This document shows positions 1-5,970 of a stretch of DNA of 10,386 bases, in pieces. Both the position numbers and the translations under genes were made by a program. The stretch is from Alterinioella sp963975135 (lineage in GTDB: Bacteria; Pseudomonadota; Alphaproteobacteria; Rhodobacterales; Rhodobacteraceae): positions 1-10,386 of the forward strand of contig CAXBGQ010000093.1 in assembly GCA_963975135.1 (NCBI GenBank), read 5' to 3'. Numbering within the stretch: the stretch's first letter is position 1; every line of letters starts with the position of its first letter. The notes beneath the pieces are model-generated. The model saw only the letters and a list, made by a program, of their open reading frames with translations, was not told the origin of the DNA and searched no databases.

Positions 1-125
1 TCGGAAAGGGCGCAACACGCTCTAAGTCGCCGGTCACAATACATTCTTAACCTTGTTGCGCCAGTGTTAGTGATATGCTGCGTGGGGTTCGACCCGATGG
101 GCATGATCTTCCTCCCTGTTAACTG
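1..125. other. Probable 3' end and 3' UTR of an upstream transcript
   Basis: No gene can be called here. Frame 2 reads Arg-Lys-Gly-Arg-Asn-Thr-Leu and stops at TAA 23-25, which would suit the tail of a gene lying to the left, but seven codons cannot be identified. Frame 1 stays open from 1 to 186, but it uses codons rare for this GC-rich genome (CTA, AGT, ATA, TTA) and runs through a terminator hairpin, so I do not call it coding. Just before the terminator lies a pyrimidine-rich stretch, CTTCCTCCCTGTTAAC (109-124), which contains CCTCC, the anti-Shine-Dalgarno core. The most likely reading is a 3' UTR or the body of a short RNA ending at the terminator at 126-153. Confidence 0.3.
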
Positions 126-153
126 GCCGCGCCGCATCGGCGCGGTTTTTTTT
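126..153 (+). terminator. Intrinsic terminator
   Basis: An 8-bp perfect GC stem (CCGCGCCG 127-134 with CGGCGCGG 138-145) closes a 3-base loop CAT. It is extended by a possible G126-U146 pair and followed by eight T (146-153). It ends a plus-strand transcript entering from the left edge. Confidence 0.85.
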
Positions 154-216
154 GCCCGGCTGGTCCCGCGCCCAAACCGCTTTGAATAATTTGACCGGTT
201 CGGACCTTTTTCACTG

Positions 217-245
217 TTGACGGGTGGGCCTCGCTGGCCTAGCGT
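217..245 (+). promoter_or_regulatory. Candidate sigma-70 promoter for a short non-coding transcript
   Basis: TTGACG (217-222) matches the -35 consensus at 5 of 6 bases. A 17-base spacer separates it from TAGCGT (240-245), which keeps the first T, the A and the last T of TATAAT. A strong -35 with a weak -10 is common in alphaproteobacterial promoters. The nearest downstream element is a terminator rather than a gene. Support is sequence similarity only. Confidence 0.4.
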
Positions 246-249
246 TCGC

Positions 250-320
250 CCATAAGTCGGCCAGTCCGACAGGGAGAGAAAAAACAACGCTGAAAAGGGC
301 CCCGTTTGCGGGCCCTTTTT
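250..320 (+). ncRNA. Candidate small RNA of about 70 nt
   Basis: This segment begins just after the promoter-like pair at 217-245 and ends at an intrinsic terminator. It contains a 5' hairpin (GTCGG 256-260 paired with CCGAC 266-270, loop CCAGT), then an A/G-rich single-stranded stretch (271-292, including AGGGAGAG and a run of A), then the terminator stem and U-run. No ATG follows the AGGGAGAG, so a coding leader is unlikely. Hairpin, A-rich linker and U-tailed terminator is the layout of many Hfq-dependent sRNAs, but I recognise no known family. It could instead be a leader or attenuator with read-through into ialB. Confidence 0.35.
293..320 (+). terminator. Intrinsic terminator
   Basis: A 10-bp perfect stem, AAAAGGGCCC (293-302) with GGGCCCTTTT (310-319), encloses a 7-base loop, and the T-run covers 316-320. 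The A-run on the left arm would give a T-run on the minus strand, so it may work in both directions. It separates the candidate small RNA from ialB. Confidence 0.8.
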
Positions 321-482
321 GTTTGCGCAGATATTGCCCCGGGCAGGTGTGGCAAAAACCAGCCGGTTGACATGGCCCGCAAAGGCGGCCCGGTCATTTT
401 GCGCCTGACAGGCCTGCGCCGTCATGTTAGCCAAGGGGCAGACATGAACCCGTTTCTTCGCACCTGCTGACGAGGCACCTAT
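321..482 (+). other. Leader region of the ialB-like gene
   Basis: No gene of normal size lies here. A perfect -35 box TTGACA is at 367-372, but no convincing -10 stands 16-18 bases beyond it, so I do not call a promoter. Two tiny reading frames overlap as ATGA: 424-447 (seven codons) and 444-470 (eight codons, preceded by AAGGGG at 433-438). The second stops 12 bases before the ialB start. They may be chance. The ialB ribosome binding site is GAGG at 472-475, seven bases before its ATG. Confidence 0.3.
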
Positions 483-1112
483 ATGAAAAAGCTCACCATT
501 GCTGCGGCCCTTCTGATCGCGGGCCTGGCCCTGCCGCTGGCCGCGCAGACAGCCGATGAGACCGCCACCGCCGCCGAACAGCTTGGCCTGTCGACCGGCG
601 CGCCCGAGGTCGGAGCCACCTATATCCGTGAGGAATTCGCTGATTGGGAATTGCGCTGTGTGTCGGCCCCCGAAGGTCAGCCCGATCCCTGCCAGCTCTA
701 TCAGCTCCTGCGCGATCAGGAGGGCAACGCCGTTGCGGAGTTCAACCTCTTTGATGTCCCGGACGAAGGTGAACTGGCCGCCGGTGCCACCATCGTGACG
801 CCGCTCGATACGCTTCTGACCGGGCAATTGCGGATGGCCGTCGATAACAGCCAGCCGCGGGTTTATCCCTTCAGCTTTTGCCAGGCGATCGGCTGTTTCG
901 TGCGCCTTGGCCTGACCACCGAGGATATCCACGCCTTTGAGGCGGGCAATGTCGCCACCATCGCCATCGTGCCGCTGCCAGCCCCCGATCAGGTCGTGGC
1001 GCTTGGCCTCTCGCTTTCGGGCTTTACTGCCGGATTTGCGGCGCTGGAGGCCTATAACGTCGAGGCGCGCGCACAGATCGAGGCGCTGATTGCGGCGGGC
1101 GAAGGCGAATAA
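483..1112 (+). CDS. Invasion-associated locus B (IalB) family protein, secreted
   Basis: The 209-residue product starts with a Sec signal peptide: Lys2-Lys3, a hydrophobic stretch to about residue 19, and likely cleavage near Ala21. The mature part matches the IalB pattern: Trp55 followed by Cys59, then a Pro-Cys-Gln segment at Cys70, and a later Cys133/Cys138 pair before a Arg-Leu-Gly-Leu-Thr segment. The four cysteines probably form two disulfides in the periplasm. IalB was named from Bartonella, where it affects erythrocyte entry. In free-living alphaproteobacteria the family is common and its job is not established, so the name should not be read as virulence. The start is supported by GAGG at 472-475. 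It stands alone on the plus strand and ends at TAA, convergent with the ACT-domain operon. Confidence 0.85.
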   Translation: MKKLTIAAALLIAGLALPLAAQTADETATAAEQLGLSTGAPEVGATYIREEFADWELRCVSAPEGQPDPCQLYQLLRDQEGNAVAEFNLFDVPDEGELAAGATIVTPLDTLLTGQLRMAVDNSQPRVYPFSFCQAIGCFVRLGLTTEDIHAFEAGNVATIAIVPLPAPDQVVALGLSLSGFTAGFAALEAYNVEARAQIEALIAAGEGE

Positions 1113-1152
1113 GCCGCGACGGAACAAGGGCATCCATCGACACAACAAAAAG

Positions 1153-1192
1153 CAAAAGGGTCCGCCGGAAAAGCCCCCGCGCGGGCCTTTTT
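1153..1192. terminator. Terminator zone between convergent genes
   Basis: AAAAGG near 1154-1159 can pair with CCTTTT at 1186-1191, with an inner GTCCGC/GCGGGC helix and one bulged G. A competing local hairpin pairs GCCC 1173-1176 with GGGC 1183-1186, flanked by AAAA and TTTT. T-runs follow on the plus strand (1188-1192), and on the minus strand too (from the A-runs at 1147-1151 and 1154-1157). It probably serves both ialB and the operon ending at 1200. Confidence 0.6.
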
Positions 1193-1199
1193 CATGCGG

Positions 1200-1607
1200 T
1201 CAGGCCTGACGCGCTTCGGCTGCCATCCGGGCCAGAATGCGCAGCGCGTCGTCGGCGCGGTCTTCTGGCACAAAGAGATGGTCATGGTAGAACCCCGCGA
1301 CCGGGTTCACCCCCATGCCTTCACTGGCCAGCGCGGTTGCAATGACGGCCAGGAAACCCACCGCCTCCAACGCGGAATGGACGTTCAGCGTGATCATTCG
1401 GCACGGAAACTCATATTCCAGCCGCGCCGCTTCGGCTTCGGATTGCAACACGATCAAAGTGGTGCCTTCGGCCTCCTGAAAGACCATGCGCGGCGTCAGG
1501 CCGGGCGGCGCCGCACGATCGGGCAGCGTCACGAAAACGAATACGCCCGGAACCAGCTCGGCCGTCATGTTGCGCAGCAGCGCACCAAGATCGGTTTCAC
1601 CGCTCAT
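1200..1607 (-). CDS. ACT-domain protein (ACT_3 / DUF2241 family)
   Basis: The 135-residue product has an N-terminal half of about 65 residues (Met-Ser-Gly-Glu-Thr onward, with a hydrophobic strand Val-Phe-Val-Phe-Val at 22-26). The C-terminal half is an ACT-like fold: a Thr-Leu-Asn-Val-His strand near 73-77, a helix 79-95, then Gly-Met-Gly-Val-Asn-Pro-Val and Tyr-His-Asp-His-Leu-Phe-Val (107-113). ACT domains usually bind small ligands, often amino acids, but this family has no established role that I know of. The start at 1607 overlaps the stop of the ketoacyl synthase gene by four bases (ATGA), and no strong ribosome binding site is visible, so translation is probably coupled. The frame is open upstream to 1721, but that part only mirrors the overlapping synthase gene and is rejected. 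It is the last gene of the operon. Confidence 0.75.
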   Translation of the reverse strand: MSGETDLGALLRNMTAELVPGVFVFVTLPDRAAPPGLTPRMVFQEAEGTTLIVLQSEAEAARLEYEFPCRMITLNVHSALEAVGFLAVIATALASEGMGVNPVAGFYHDHLFVPEDRADDALRILARMAAEARQA

Positions 1608-2815
1608 GGCGATGCCCGCAGCGCCAATACCGCATTGAGCCCGCCAAAGGCGAAGGCGTTCGACAATACCGCACCGACTTTTGCATCGCGCGCCACATTG
1701 GGCACCACATCCAGCGCGCATTCCGGGTCAGGTTCTTCGTAATTGATCGTGGGCGCGATGACACCATCGGTCAGCGCCATGATGCAGGCCAACAGCTCGA
1801 CCGCGCCGGTGCCGCCAATCAGATGCCCGTGCATGGATTTGGTCGAGGAGATCATCAGATCGTCGGCATGGGGGCCAAAGACATCGGCCACCGCCGCGCA
1901 TTCAACCTTGTCATTGGCCGCCGTTCCGGTGCCATGGGCATTGATATAGCCCACCTCCTCACGATTCAGACCGGCGTCGGACAGCGCCCCGGCGATGGCG
2001 CGTGCGGCCCCCTGTTTCGAGGGCATCACGATATCGGCCGCATCCGAGGTCATGGCAAAGCCCACCACCTCGGCCAGAATTTCGGCCCCGCGGGCGCGGG
2101 CGTGGTCGTAATCCTCGAACACGAACACCGCCGCTCCTTCGCCCTGCACCATGCCGTTTCGCGTGGCGCTGAACGGGCGGCAGCCATCCTTGGACATCAC
2201 CCGCAGCCCTTCCCACGCCTTCATGCCACCAAAGCACAGCATCGATTCCGAGCCGCCGGTCACCACCACGCCGCACATGCCCGACCGGATCAGGTTGAAC
2301 GCCTGCCCCATCGCATGATTGGACGAGGCGCAGGCCGTGGCCACGGTGAAACTGGGGCCCTTGAGGTTGAACTCCATGCTGACATGGCTGGCGGCGGCGT
2401 TGTTCATCAGCTTGGGCACCACGAAAGGGTGCACCCGGTTTTTGCCGTCCTCATAGACGGTGCGGTAATTTTCATCCAGCGTCTGCATACCGCCGCCCGA
2501 GGTGCCAAGCACGACGCCGGAGCGCGCCGCCAGATCGCCCTGAAAGGTCAACCCCGCCTGCCCGATCGCCTCACGCGCGGCGATCAGGGTGAACTGGGTG
2601 AAGCGGTCATAAAGCGAGATCTGCTGCCGGTTAAAAAGCGCCTCGGGGTCGTAATCCTTGATCTGGCCACCGATGCGCACCGCCAGACGGTCAAGGTCGC
2701 GCATCTCAAGCTCACCAATGCCACAACGCCCCTCGGCCATGGCCTGCTTGGTGGTTGCCACATCCGCGCCGAGCGCGTTGATGGTGCCCTGCCCGGTGAT
2801 GACGACGCGTCTCAT
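1604..2815 (-). CDS. Beta-ketoacyl-ACP synthase (FabF/NodE-like, KAS II family)
   Basis: The 403-residue condensing enzyme would extend an acyl chain on an acyl carrier protein with malonyl-ACP. The thiolase-fold catalytic set is complete: Cys162 in Thr-Ala-Cys-Ala-Ser-Ser, His294 in Asn-Ala-His-Gly-Thr-Gly-Thr, Lys326 in Ser-Thr-Lys-Ser and His331 in His-Gly-His. Length fits FabF (about 410). The C-terminal gating loop reads Phe-Ala-Phe-Gly-Gly-Leu-Asn (388-394) where housekeeping FabF has Phe-Gly-Phe-Gly-Gly-Thr-Asn, which argues for a specialised paralogue rather than the main FabF. The ATG overlaps the stop of the acyl carrier protein gene (ATGA, 2812-2815), so the two are probably translated together and may work together. 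The substrate cannot be told from sequence; an unusual or long hydroxyacyl chain for lipid A is my inference from the lpxD context. Confidence 0.88.
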   Translation of the reverse strand: MRRVVITGQGTINALGADVATTKQAMAEGRCGIGELEMRDLDRLAVRIGGQIKDYDPEALFNRQQISLYDRFTQFTLIAAREAIGQAGLTFQGDLAARSGVVLGTSGGGMQTLDENYRTVYEDGKNRVHPFVVPKLMNNAAASHVSMEFNLKGPSFTVATACASSNHAMGQAFNLIRSGMCGVVVTGGSESMLCFGGMKAWEGLRVMSKDGCRPFSATRNGMVQGEGAAVFVFEDYDHARARGAEILAEVVGFAMTSDAADIVMPSKQGAARAIAGALSDAGLNREEVGYINAHGTGTAANDKVECAAVADVFGPHADDLMISSTKSMHGHLIGGTGAVELLACIMALTDGVIAPTINYEEPDPECALDVVPNVARDAKVGAVLSNAFAFGGLNAVLALRASP

Positions 2816-3075
2816 GCCTGATCAGCCACCAGCCCCTCGACCGCCGCGATGATCGCGGCGACGCTGGAAATGTCGAAGGCGCTTTTTTCGGGCTCGTTGG
2901 CGTTGAAGGGCACCTGGATATCGAACGCCTCTTCGATGGCAAAGATGCTTTCGACCACGCCAAGGCTGTCGATGCCCAGATCGTCCAATGTGGCATCCGT
3001 GCGCACATCCTCGACCTCAAGCACCGCCAGTTCGGCGATGATCGCGATCACCTTATCCCTGATGCTGTCAGCCAT
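2812..3075 (-). CDS. Acyl carrier protein, specialised type
   Basis: The 87-residue acidic protein has the phosphopantetheine site Asp-Leu-Gly-Ile-Asp-Ser-Leu, with Ser37 as the attachment residue. Helix I is at about 3-18, and helix II follows the Ser as Gly-Val-Val-Glu-Ser-Ile-Phe-Ala-Ile-Glu-Glu-Ala-Phe. The post-site helix differs from housekeeping AcpP (usually Asp-Ser-Leu-Asp-x-Val-Glu), and the Ile-Phe-Ala-Ile-Glu run resembles AcpXL-type carriers of rhizobial lipid A synthesis. It lacks the longer C-terminus of AcpXL, so I do not use that name. The chosen ATG at 3075 has GGAAAG ten bases upstream; ATG 3093 and GTG 3099 are in frame and possible. It sits between lpxD (34-base gap) and the condensing enzyme (ATGA overlap). 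Confidence 0.85.
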   Translation of the reverse strand: MADSIRDKVIAIIAELAVLEVEDVRTDATLDDLGIDSLGVVESIFAIEEAFDIQVPFNANEPEKSAFDISSVAAIIAAVEGLVADQA

Positions 3076-3109
3076 GCGGTTCGCGCTTTCCATGAACACC
3101 TATGGGCAT

Positions 3110-4198
3110 TTAGTCATTCGACCCCGGATTTGAAACGGCTTTTTGCAGTGCCGCCACCGTCGCGGCCAGACGCGGCAGGCGACGCAGCGCCTTGTAGGTT
3201 TCGACATGGGTTTCCATCTTGACCGCCGGATAGCCCAGAACCGCCCGGCCCGCAGGCACATTGGACAGGATCTTGGTGCCGCCACCGGCCACCACATCCG
3301 AGCCGACACTCAGGTTATCGGCAATGCCCACCTGCCCGCCGCAAACCACCCGGTCGCCAAGCGTGGTCGATCCGGCAATGCCCACCTGTGCTGCGAACAG
3401 ACAATGATCACCCGTCACCACGTTGTGGGCCAGATGCACCAGATTGTCGATCTTGCAGCCGTGGCCCACGACCGTGTCGCGGATGGTGCCGCGGTCAATC
3501 GCGGAATTGCAGCCGATCTCGACATCATCGCCGATCCGAACCGAGCCGAGCGAATGAATGCGTGTCCAGCTCTGGGTTGCGGCCGCGACCTGGCCCATCG
3601 TCTCGCGTACCTGTTCGACGGTGGATTTCTCGGGCGTCACAAAGGACAACCCGTCGCCGCCTATGACCGCGCCGGGATGCAGGATAGCCCGGTCGCCAAT
3701 CACAACCCGCGCCCCGATCCGCACGCCCTGCATCAACAGCGCATCCGCCCCGATCCGGGCCCCGTTGGCGATGCTGACATGCGATGCGATACGTGCGTTC
3801 GGGCCGATCACCACGTCGCGCCCGATCACCACAAAGGGGCCAATGGCCGCCCCTGCCCCGATCTGCGCCGTGGCGTCGATGATGGCGGTGGCGTGGGTGC
3901 CCGGCGCAATCTCGGGCCCGGGATCGAGCGCTGCCGTCAACCCGGCCAACGCATAGCGCGCGCGCCCCACGAATATCGCGGCCTCCAGCCCTTCGGCCTG
4001 CCAATCGGTGCCAGGGGCCAGCACGGCGGCACGCGCCTGACCGAGCCCGAGCCCTGCCAGATATTCATCGGCCATCGCCAACGCCAGATCGCGCGGACCG
4101 GCCGAGGCCGGTTCCGCCAACCCGTCAATTTCAAGATCGAGCGCGCCCTCTGCCTCGGCCCCCAAAGCCTCTGCGATCTGCCGGATTGTCTGTGCCAT
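3110..4198 (-). CDS. lpxD: UDP-3-O-(3-hydroxyacyl)glucosamine N-acyltransferase
   Basis: LpxD moves an R-3-hydroxyacyl chain from an acyl-ACP to the 2-amino group of UDP-3-O-acyl-glucosamine, the third step of lipid A synthesis at the inner face of the cytoplasmic membrane. The 362-residue product has the N-terminal uridine-binding domain (about 1-100), a left-handed beta-helix of hexapeptide repeats (about 105-315, many Ile/Val-Gly motifs) and a C-terminal helix. The catalytic His is His258 in Val-His-Leu-Ala-His-Asn, equivalent to His239 of E. coli. An insertion of about 20 residues (186-210) interrupts the helix relative to E. coli LpxD. I start at ATG 4198, with AGGG eight bases upstream; an in-frame extension to 4288 overlaps the transpeptidase gene and is rejected. 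It lies 38 bases after the transpeptidase stop. Confidence 0.93.
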   Translation of the reverse strand: MAQTIRQIAEALGAEAEGALDLEIDGLAEPASAGPRDLALAMADEYLAGLGLGQARAAVLAPGTDWQAEGLEAAIFVGRARYALAGLTAALDPGPEIAPGTHATAIIDATAQIGAGAAIGPFVVIGRDVVIGPNARIASHVSIANGARIGADALLMQGVRIGARVVIGDRAILHPGAVIGGDGLSFVTPEKSTVEQVRETMGQVAAATQSWTRIHSLGSVRIGDDVEIGCNSAIDRGTIRDTVVGHGCKIDNLVHLAHNVVTGDHCLFAAQVGIAGSTTLGDRVVCGGQVGIADNLSVGSDVVAGGGTKILSNVPAGRAVLGYPAVKMETHVETYKALRRLPRLAATVAALQKAVSNPGSND

Positions 4199-4236
4199 TT
4201 TCTGTGCCCTGATGCTGGTCGCGTCCGGGCCAGTCT

Positions 4237-5835
4237 TTAGCTTGAGACCGCGCGGAGTTCCACCCCGGCCGCTTCCATCGCATTCCACAGCCGTGCGTCG
4301 CGATCATAGACATCGCGGCGGAAATTCAGCCCGCCATCAGGCGACACGAATGCCGTCCAATAAACGATATGAACCGGGATCTGCGTGGCCAGATCGACCT
4401 GCGTTTCCAATCCGGTGCGCAGGATAGAATTAAAATAGCCCTGCGGGTCGGCCTCCTGCGGGCTCAGCAGATGATAGGCCAGCTCCAGCGGGCGCTGCAC
4501 CCGCACACAGCCATGGCTGAAGGCGCGGGTCTCGCGGTTGAACAGGCTGCGCGACGGCGTGTCATGCAGATAGATGTTGTGCCGATTGGGAAAGATGAAC
4601 TTCACCCGGCCAAGCGCATTGCCCGAGGAGGGCGGCTCGCGCAGATCAAAGGGAAAATTCGCGCGGGTAAATTGCGTGAAATCGATCCCCGCCCTGCTGA
4701 CGGGGTTGCCACCCCGCAACAATTGCAGATGACTGGCCGCCGCCGGGTTGGCCTGCATCGCGGGCAGATATTCATTGACGGCAATCGAGCGCGGGACATT
4801 CCAGCTCGGGTTGATGACCATATATTCCATCACATCGGAAAATTCCGGCGTGACGCGATCCGCGGGCGCGGCCCCGACAACGACACGGGTGGAAAAGCTG
4901 ACCTCCTCGTTATCGATCACATAAGCGTGGAAATCGGGGATATTGACCAACACATGACGCGCGCCGCGATCGGGGTTTTCCCAGTTCAGCCAGCGCTGAC
5001 GCTCCATCCCAAGGATAATCTCGCGCAGGCGCTGTTCGGGGGCGATGTTGATCTCGGCCATCGTGCCTGCCCCGGCAATGCCATCGACCTCCAGCCCGTG
5101 GCGGGCCTGGAAAAGCTGCACGGCGGCCTGCATCGTGGCGTCATATTCGGCGGTGGCCGAGCGCGCCATATAGCCCATGCGCACCAACCGGTCCCGCAGC
5201 GCCACAACGCCCGCGCCGCGTGCGCCGGGTTCAAGGCGCGCAGTGCCAAGGGTCGGCCCCCATCCGCCATCGCCGATCACCCGTTCCATCGCCAGCATCT
5301 GGCGCTGCAGATTGAGGTATTCGGGATGCGCCGGCGGCAGTGCCCGCATGAAAGCATGCGGATCGCCCGTCGCCACACCGGTCAATAGATCAGCAGGGTC
5401 GCGGCGCGGCAGATCCCGCGTGACGGCCGGGATGATGTCGCCCGGCTCCAACAGGCCCGATTGAACATCGCGCGCATAGAGCAGGAAGAGGGTCGAGGCC
5501 ATGATCTCGGCCCGGCCCCGGTCGGTCGGCGTATCGGCATCCATGAAGGCCGCCCGCAACGCATCCACAGAATAGCGCGCCACCGGCAGACCGTGATCGG
5601 CGGCCCCCTCCAGCGCGGTCATCAGGGCATTACGCCGGTCGGCATCCTCGGCCCCGGTCCAGATCGGTGAAAAATCGCGGGCGCGATAAAACGCCGCCAG
5701 ATCGCCTTGCGCCGCGACACCTTCGGCGATGGCTTGCCGGAACGCGGTAACCTGCGCCCATGCCGGAACGGACATGGAAAATGTCAAAAAAGCCGTCAGA
5801 ACAAAGGGCAAAAAACGAAAACTCAAAGCGGCCAT
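4237..5835 (-). CDS. L,D-transpeptidase, YcbB/LdtD-like, with peptidoglycan-binding domain
   Basis: The 532-residue periplasmic enzyme would form 3-3 (mDap-mDap) cross-links in peptidoglycan, or attach proteins to it. A signal peptide covers about 1-27 (Pro-Ala-Trp-Ala before Gln28). An N-terminal scaffold region follows (30-200), then a PG_binding_1 domain (about 205-262, with Leu-Phe-Gln-Ala-Arg-His-Gly-Leu-x-Val-Asp-Gly), then the YkuD catalytic domain (about 293-495). Catalytic Cys443 sits in Ser-His-Gly-Cys-Val-Arg, with His441 beside it and His424 in Tyr-Leu-His-Asp-Thr-Pro. The long segment between catalytic strands (350-415) is the capping loop typical of YcbB-size enzymes. GAGGTG six bases upstream supports the ATG. 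It heads the lpxD-ACP-synthase operon and is divergent from a murein endopeptidase gene. Some alphaproteobacterial L,D-transpeptidases anchor outer-membrane proteins to peptidoglycan; that role is possible here but not shown. Confidence 0.92.
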   Translation of the reverse strand: MAALSFRFLPFVLTAFLTFSMSVPAWAQVTAFRQAIAEGVAAQGDLAAFYRARDFSPIWTGAEDADRRNALMTALEGAADHGLPVARYSVDALRAAFMDADTPTDRGRAEIMASTLFLLYARDVQSGLLEPGDIIPAVTRDLPRRDPADLLTGVATGDPHAFMRALPPAHPEYLNLQRQMLAMERVIGDGGWGPTLGTARLEPGARGAGVVALRDRLVRMGYMARSATAEYDATMQAAVQLFQARHGLEVDGIAGAGTMAEINIAPEQRLREIILGMERQRWLNWENPDRGARHVLVNIPDFHAYVIDNEEVSFSTRVVVGAAPADRVTPEFSDVMEYMVINPSWNVPRSIAVNEYLPAMQANPAAASHLQLLRGGNPVSRAGIDFTQFTRANFPFDLREPPSSGNALGRVKFIFPNRHNIYLHDTPSRSLFNRETRAFSHGCVRVQRPLELAYHLLSPQEADPQGYFNSILRTGLETQVDLATQIPVHIVYWTAFVSPDGGLNFRRDVYDRDARLWNAMEAAGVELRAVSS

Positions 5836-5865
5836 GAATCACCTCAGCGCCAATTCTATCCCCGG

Positions 5866-5871
5866 ATTATA
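5866..5871 (-). promoter_or_regulatory. Perfect -10 box for the transpeptidase operon
   Basis: TATAAT on the minus strand lies 30 bases upstream of the transpeptidase ATG, giving a 5' leader of about 24 bases that includes the GAGGTG ribosome site. The expected -35 position (around 5888-5894) has no good TTGACA match, so an activator may be needed, possibly one binding the repeats further upstream at 5938-5970. Confidence 0.45.
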
Positions 5872-5937
5872 AGGCAAATCGGTGAAGAACTCACCCCCGC
5901 CGGTGCCTTTACCCTTTGGAAAGCCGCAAGGTGTAGA

Positions 5938-5970
5938 ATGCGTGCATCATGCGACACACATGCGCTGCAT
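5938..5970. repeat. Three direct ATGCG repeats at 11-base spacing, candidate operator
   Basis: ATGCG begins at 5938, 5949 and 5960, so the repeats are exactly 11 bases apart. The three units are ATGCGTGCATC, ATGCGACACAC and ATGCGCTGCAT; the outer two are also near-palindromes (ATGC..GCAT). Tandem direct repeats at 10-11 bases are the usual target layout of OmpR/PhoB-family response regulators. The array lies 67-104 bases upstream of the TATAAT facing the transpeptidase gene. Binding is inferred; no regulator is encoded in the window. Confidence 0.4.

Noticed and set aside
85..105. GGGGTTCGACCC, resembling the T-loop of a tRNA
   Set aside because: The flanking bases do not form a 5-bp T-stem around a 7-base loop, and there is no acceptor or anticodon arm at the right distance.
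1..186. Open frame with a hydrophobic stretch across the left edge
   Set aside because: It uses several codons rare for this genome and runs straight through a perfect terminator hairpin and its T-run; it is more likely untranslated RNA.
367..399. TTGACA as the -35 of an ialB promoter
   Set aside because: The -35 is perfect, but no acceptable -10 lies 16-18 bases downstream, so it is mentioned only in the leader entry.
1608..1721. N-terminal extension of the ACT-domain protein
   Set aside because: The added 38 residues are Cys/Arg-rich shadow of the ketoacyl synthase gene; the ATG overlapping that gene's stop codon is a better start.
1823..2821. Long plus-strand frame of 332 codons opposite the ketoacyl synthase
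   Set aside because: His/Gly/Arg-rich composition typical of the reverse of a GC-rich gene; no domain, and the opposite strand encodes a complete enzyme.
3143..4240. Long plus-strand frame of 365 codons opposite lpxD
   Set aside because: Same antisense shadow pattern; the minus strand carries a full hexapeptide-repeat enzyme.
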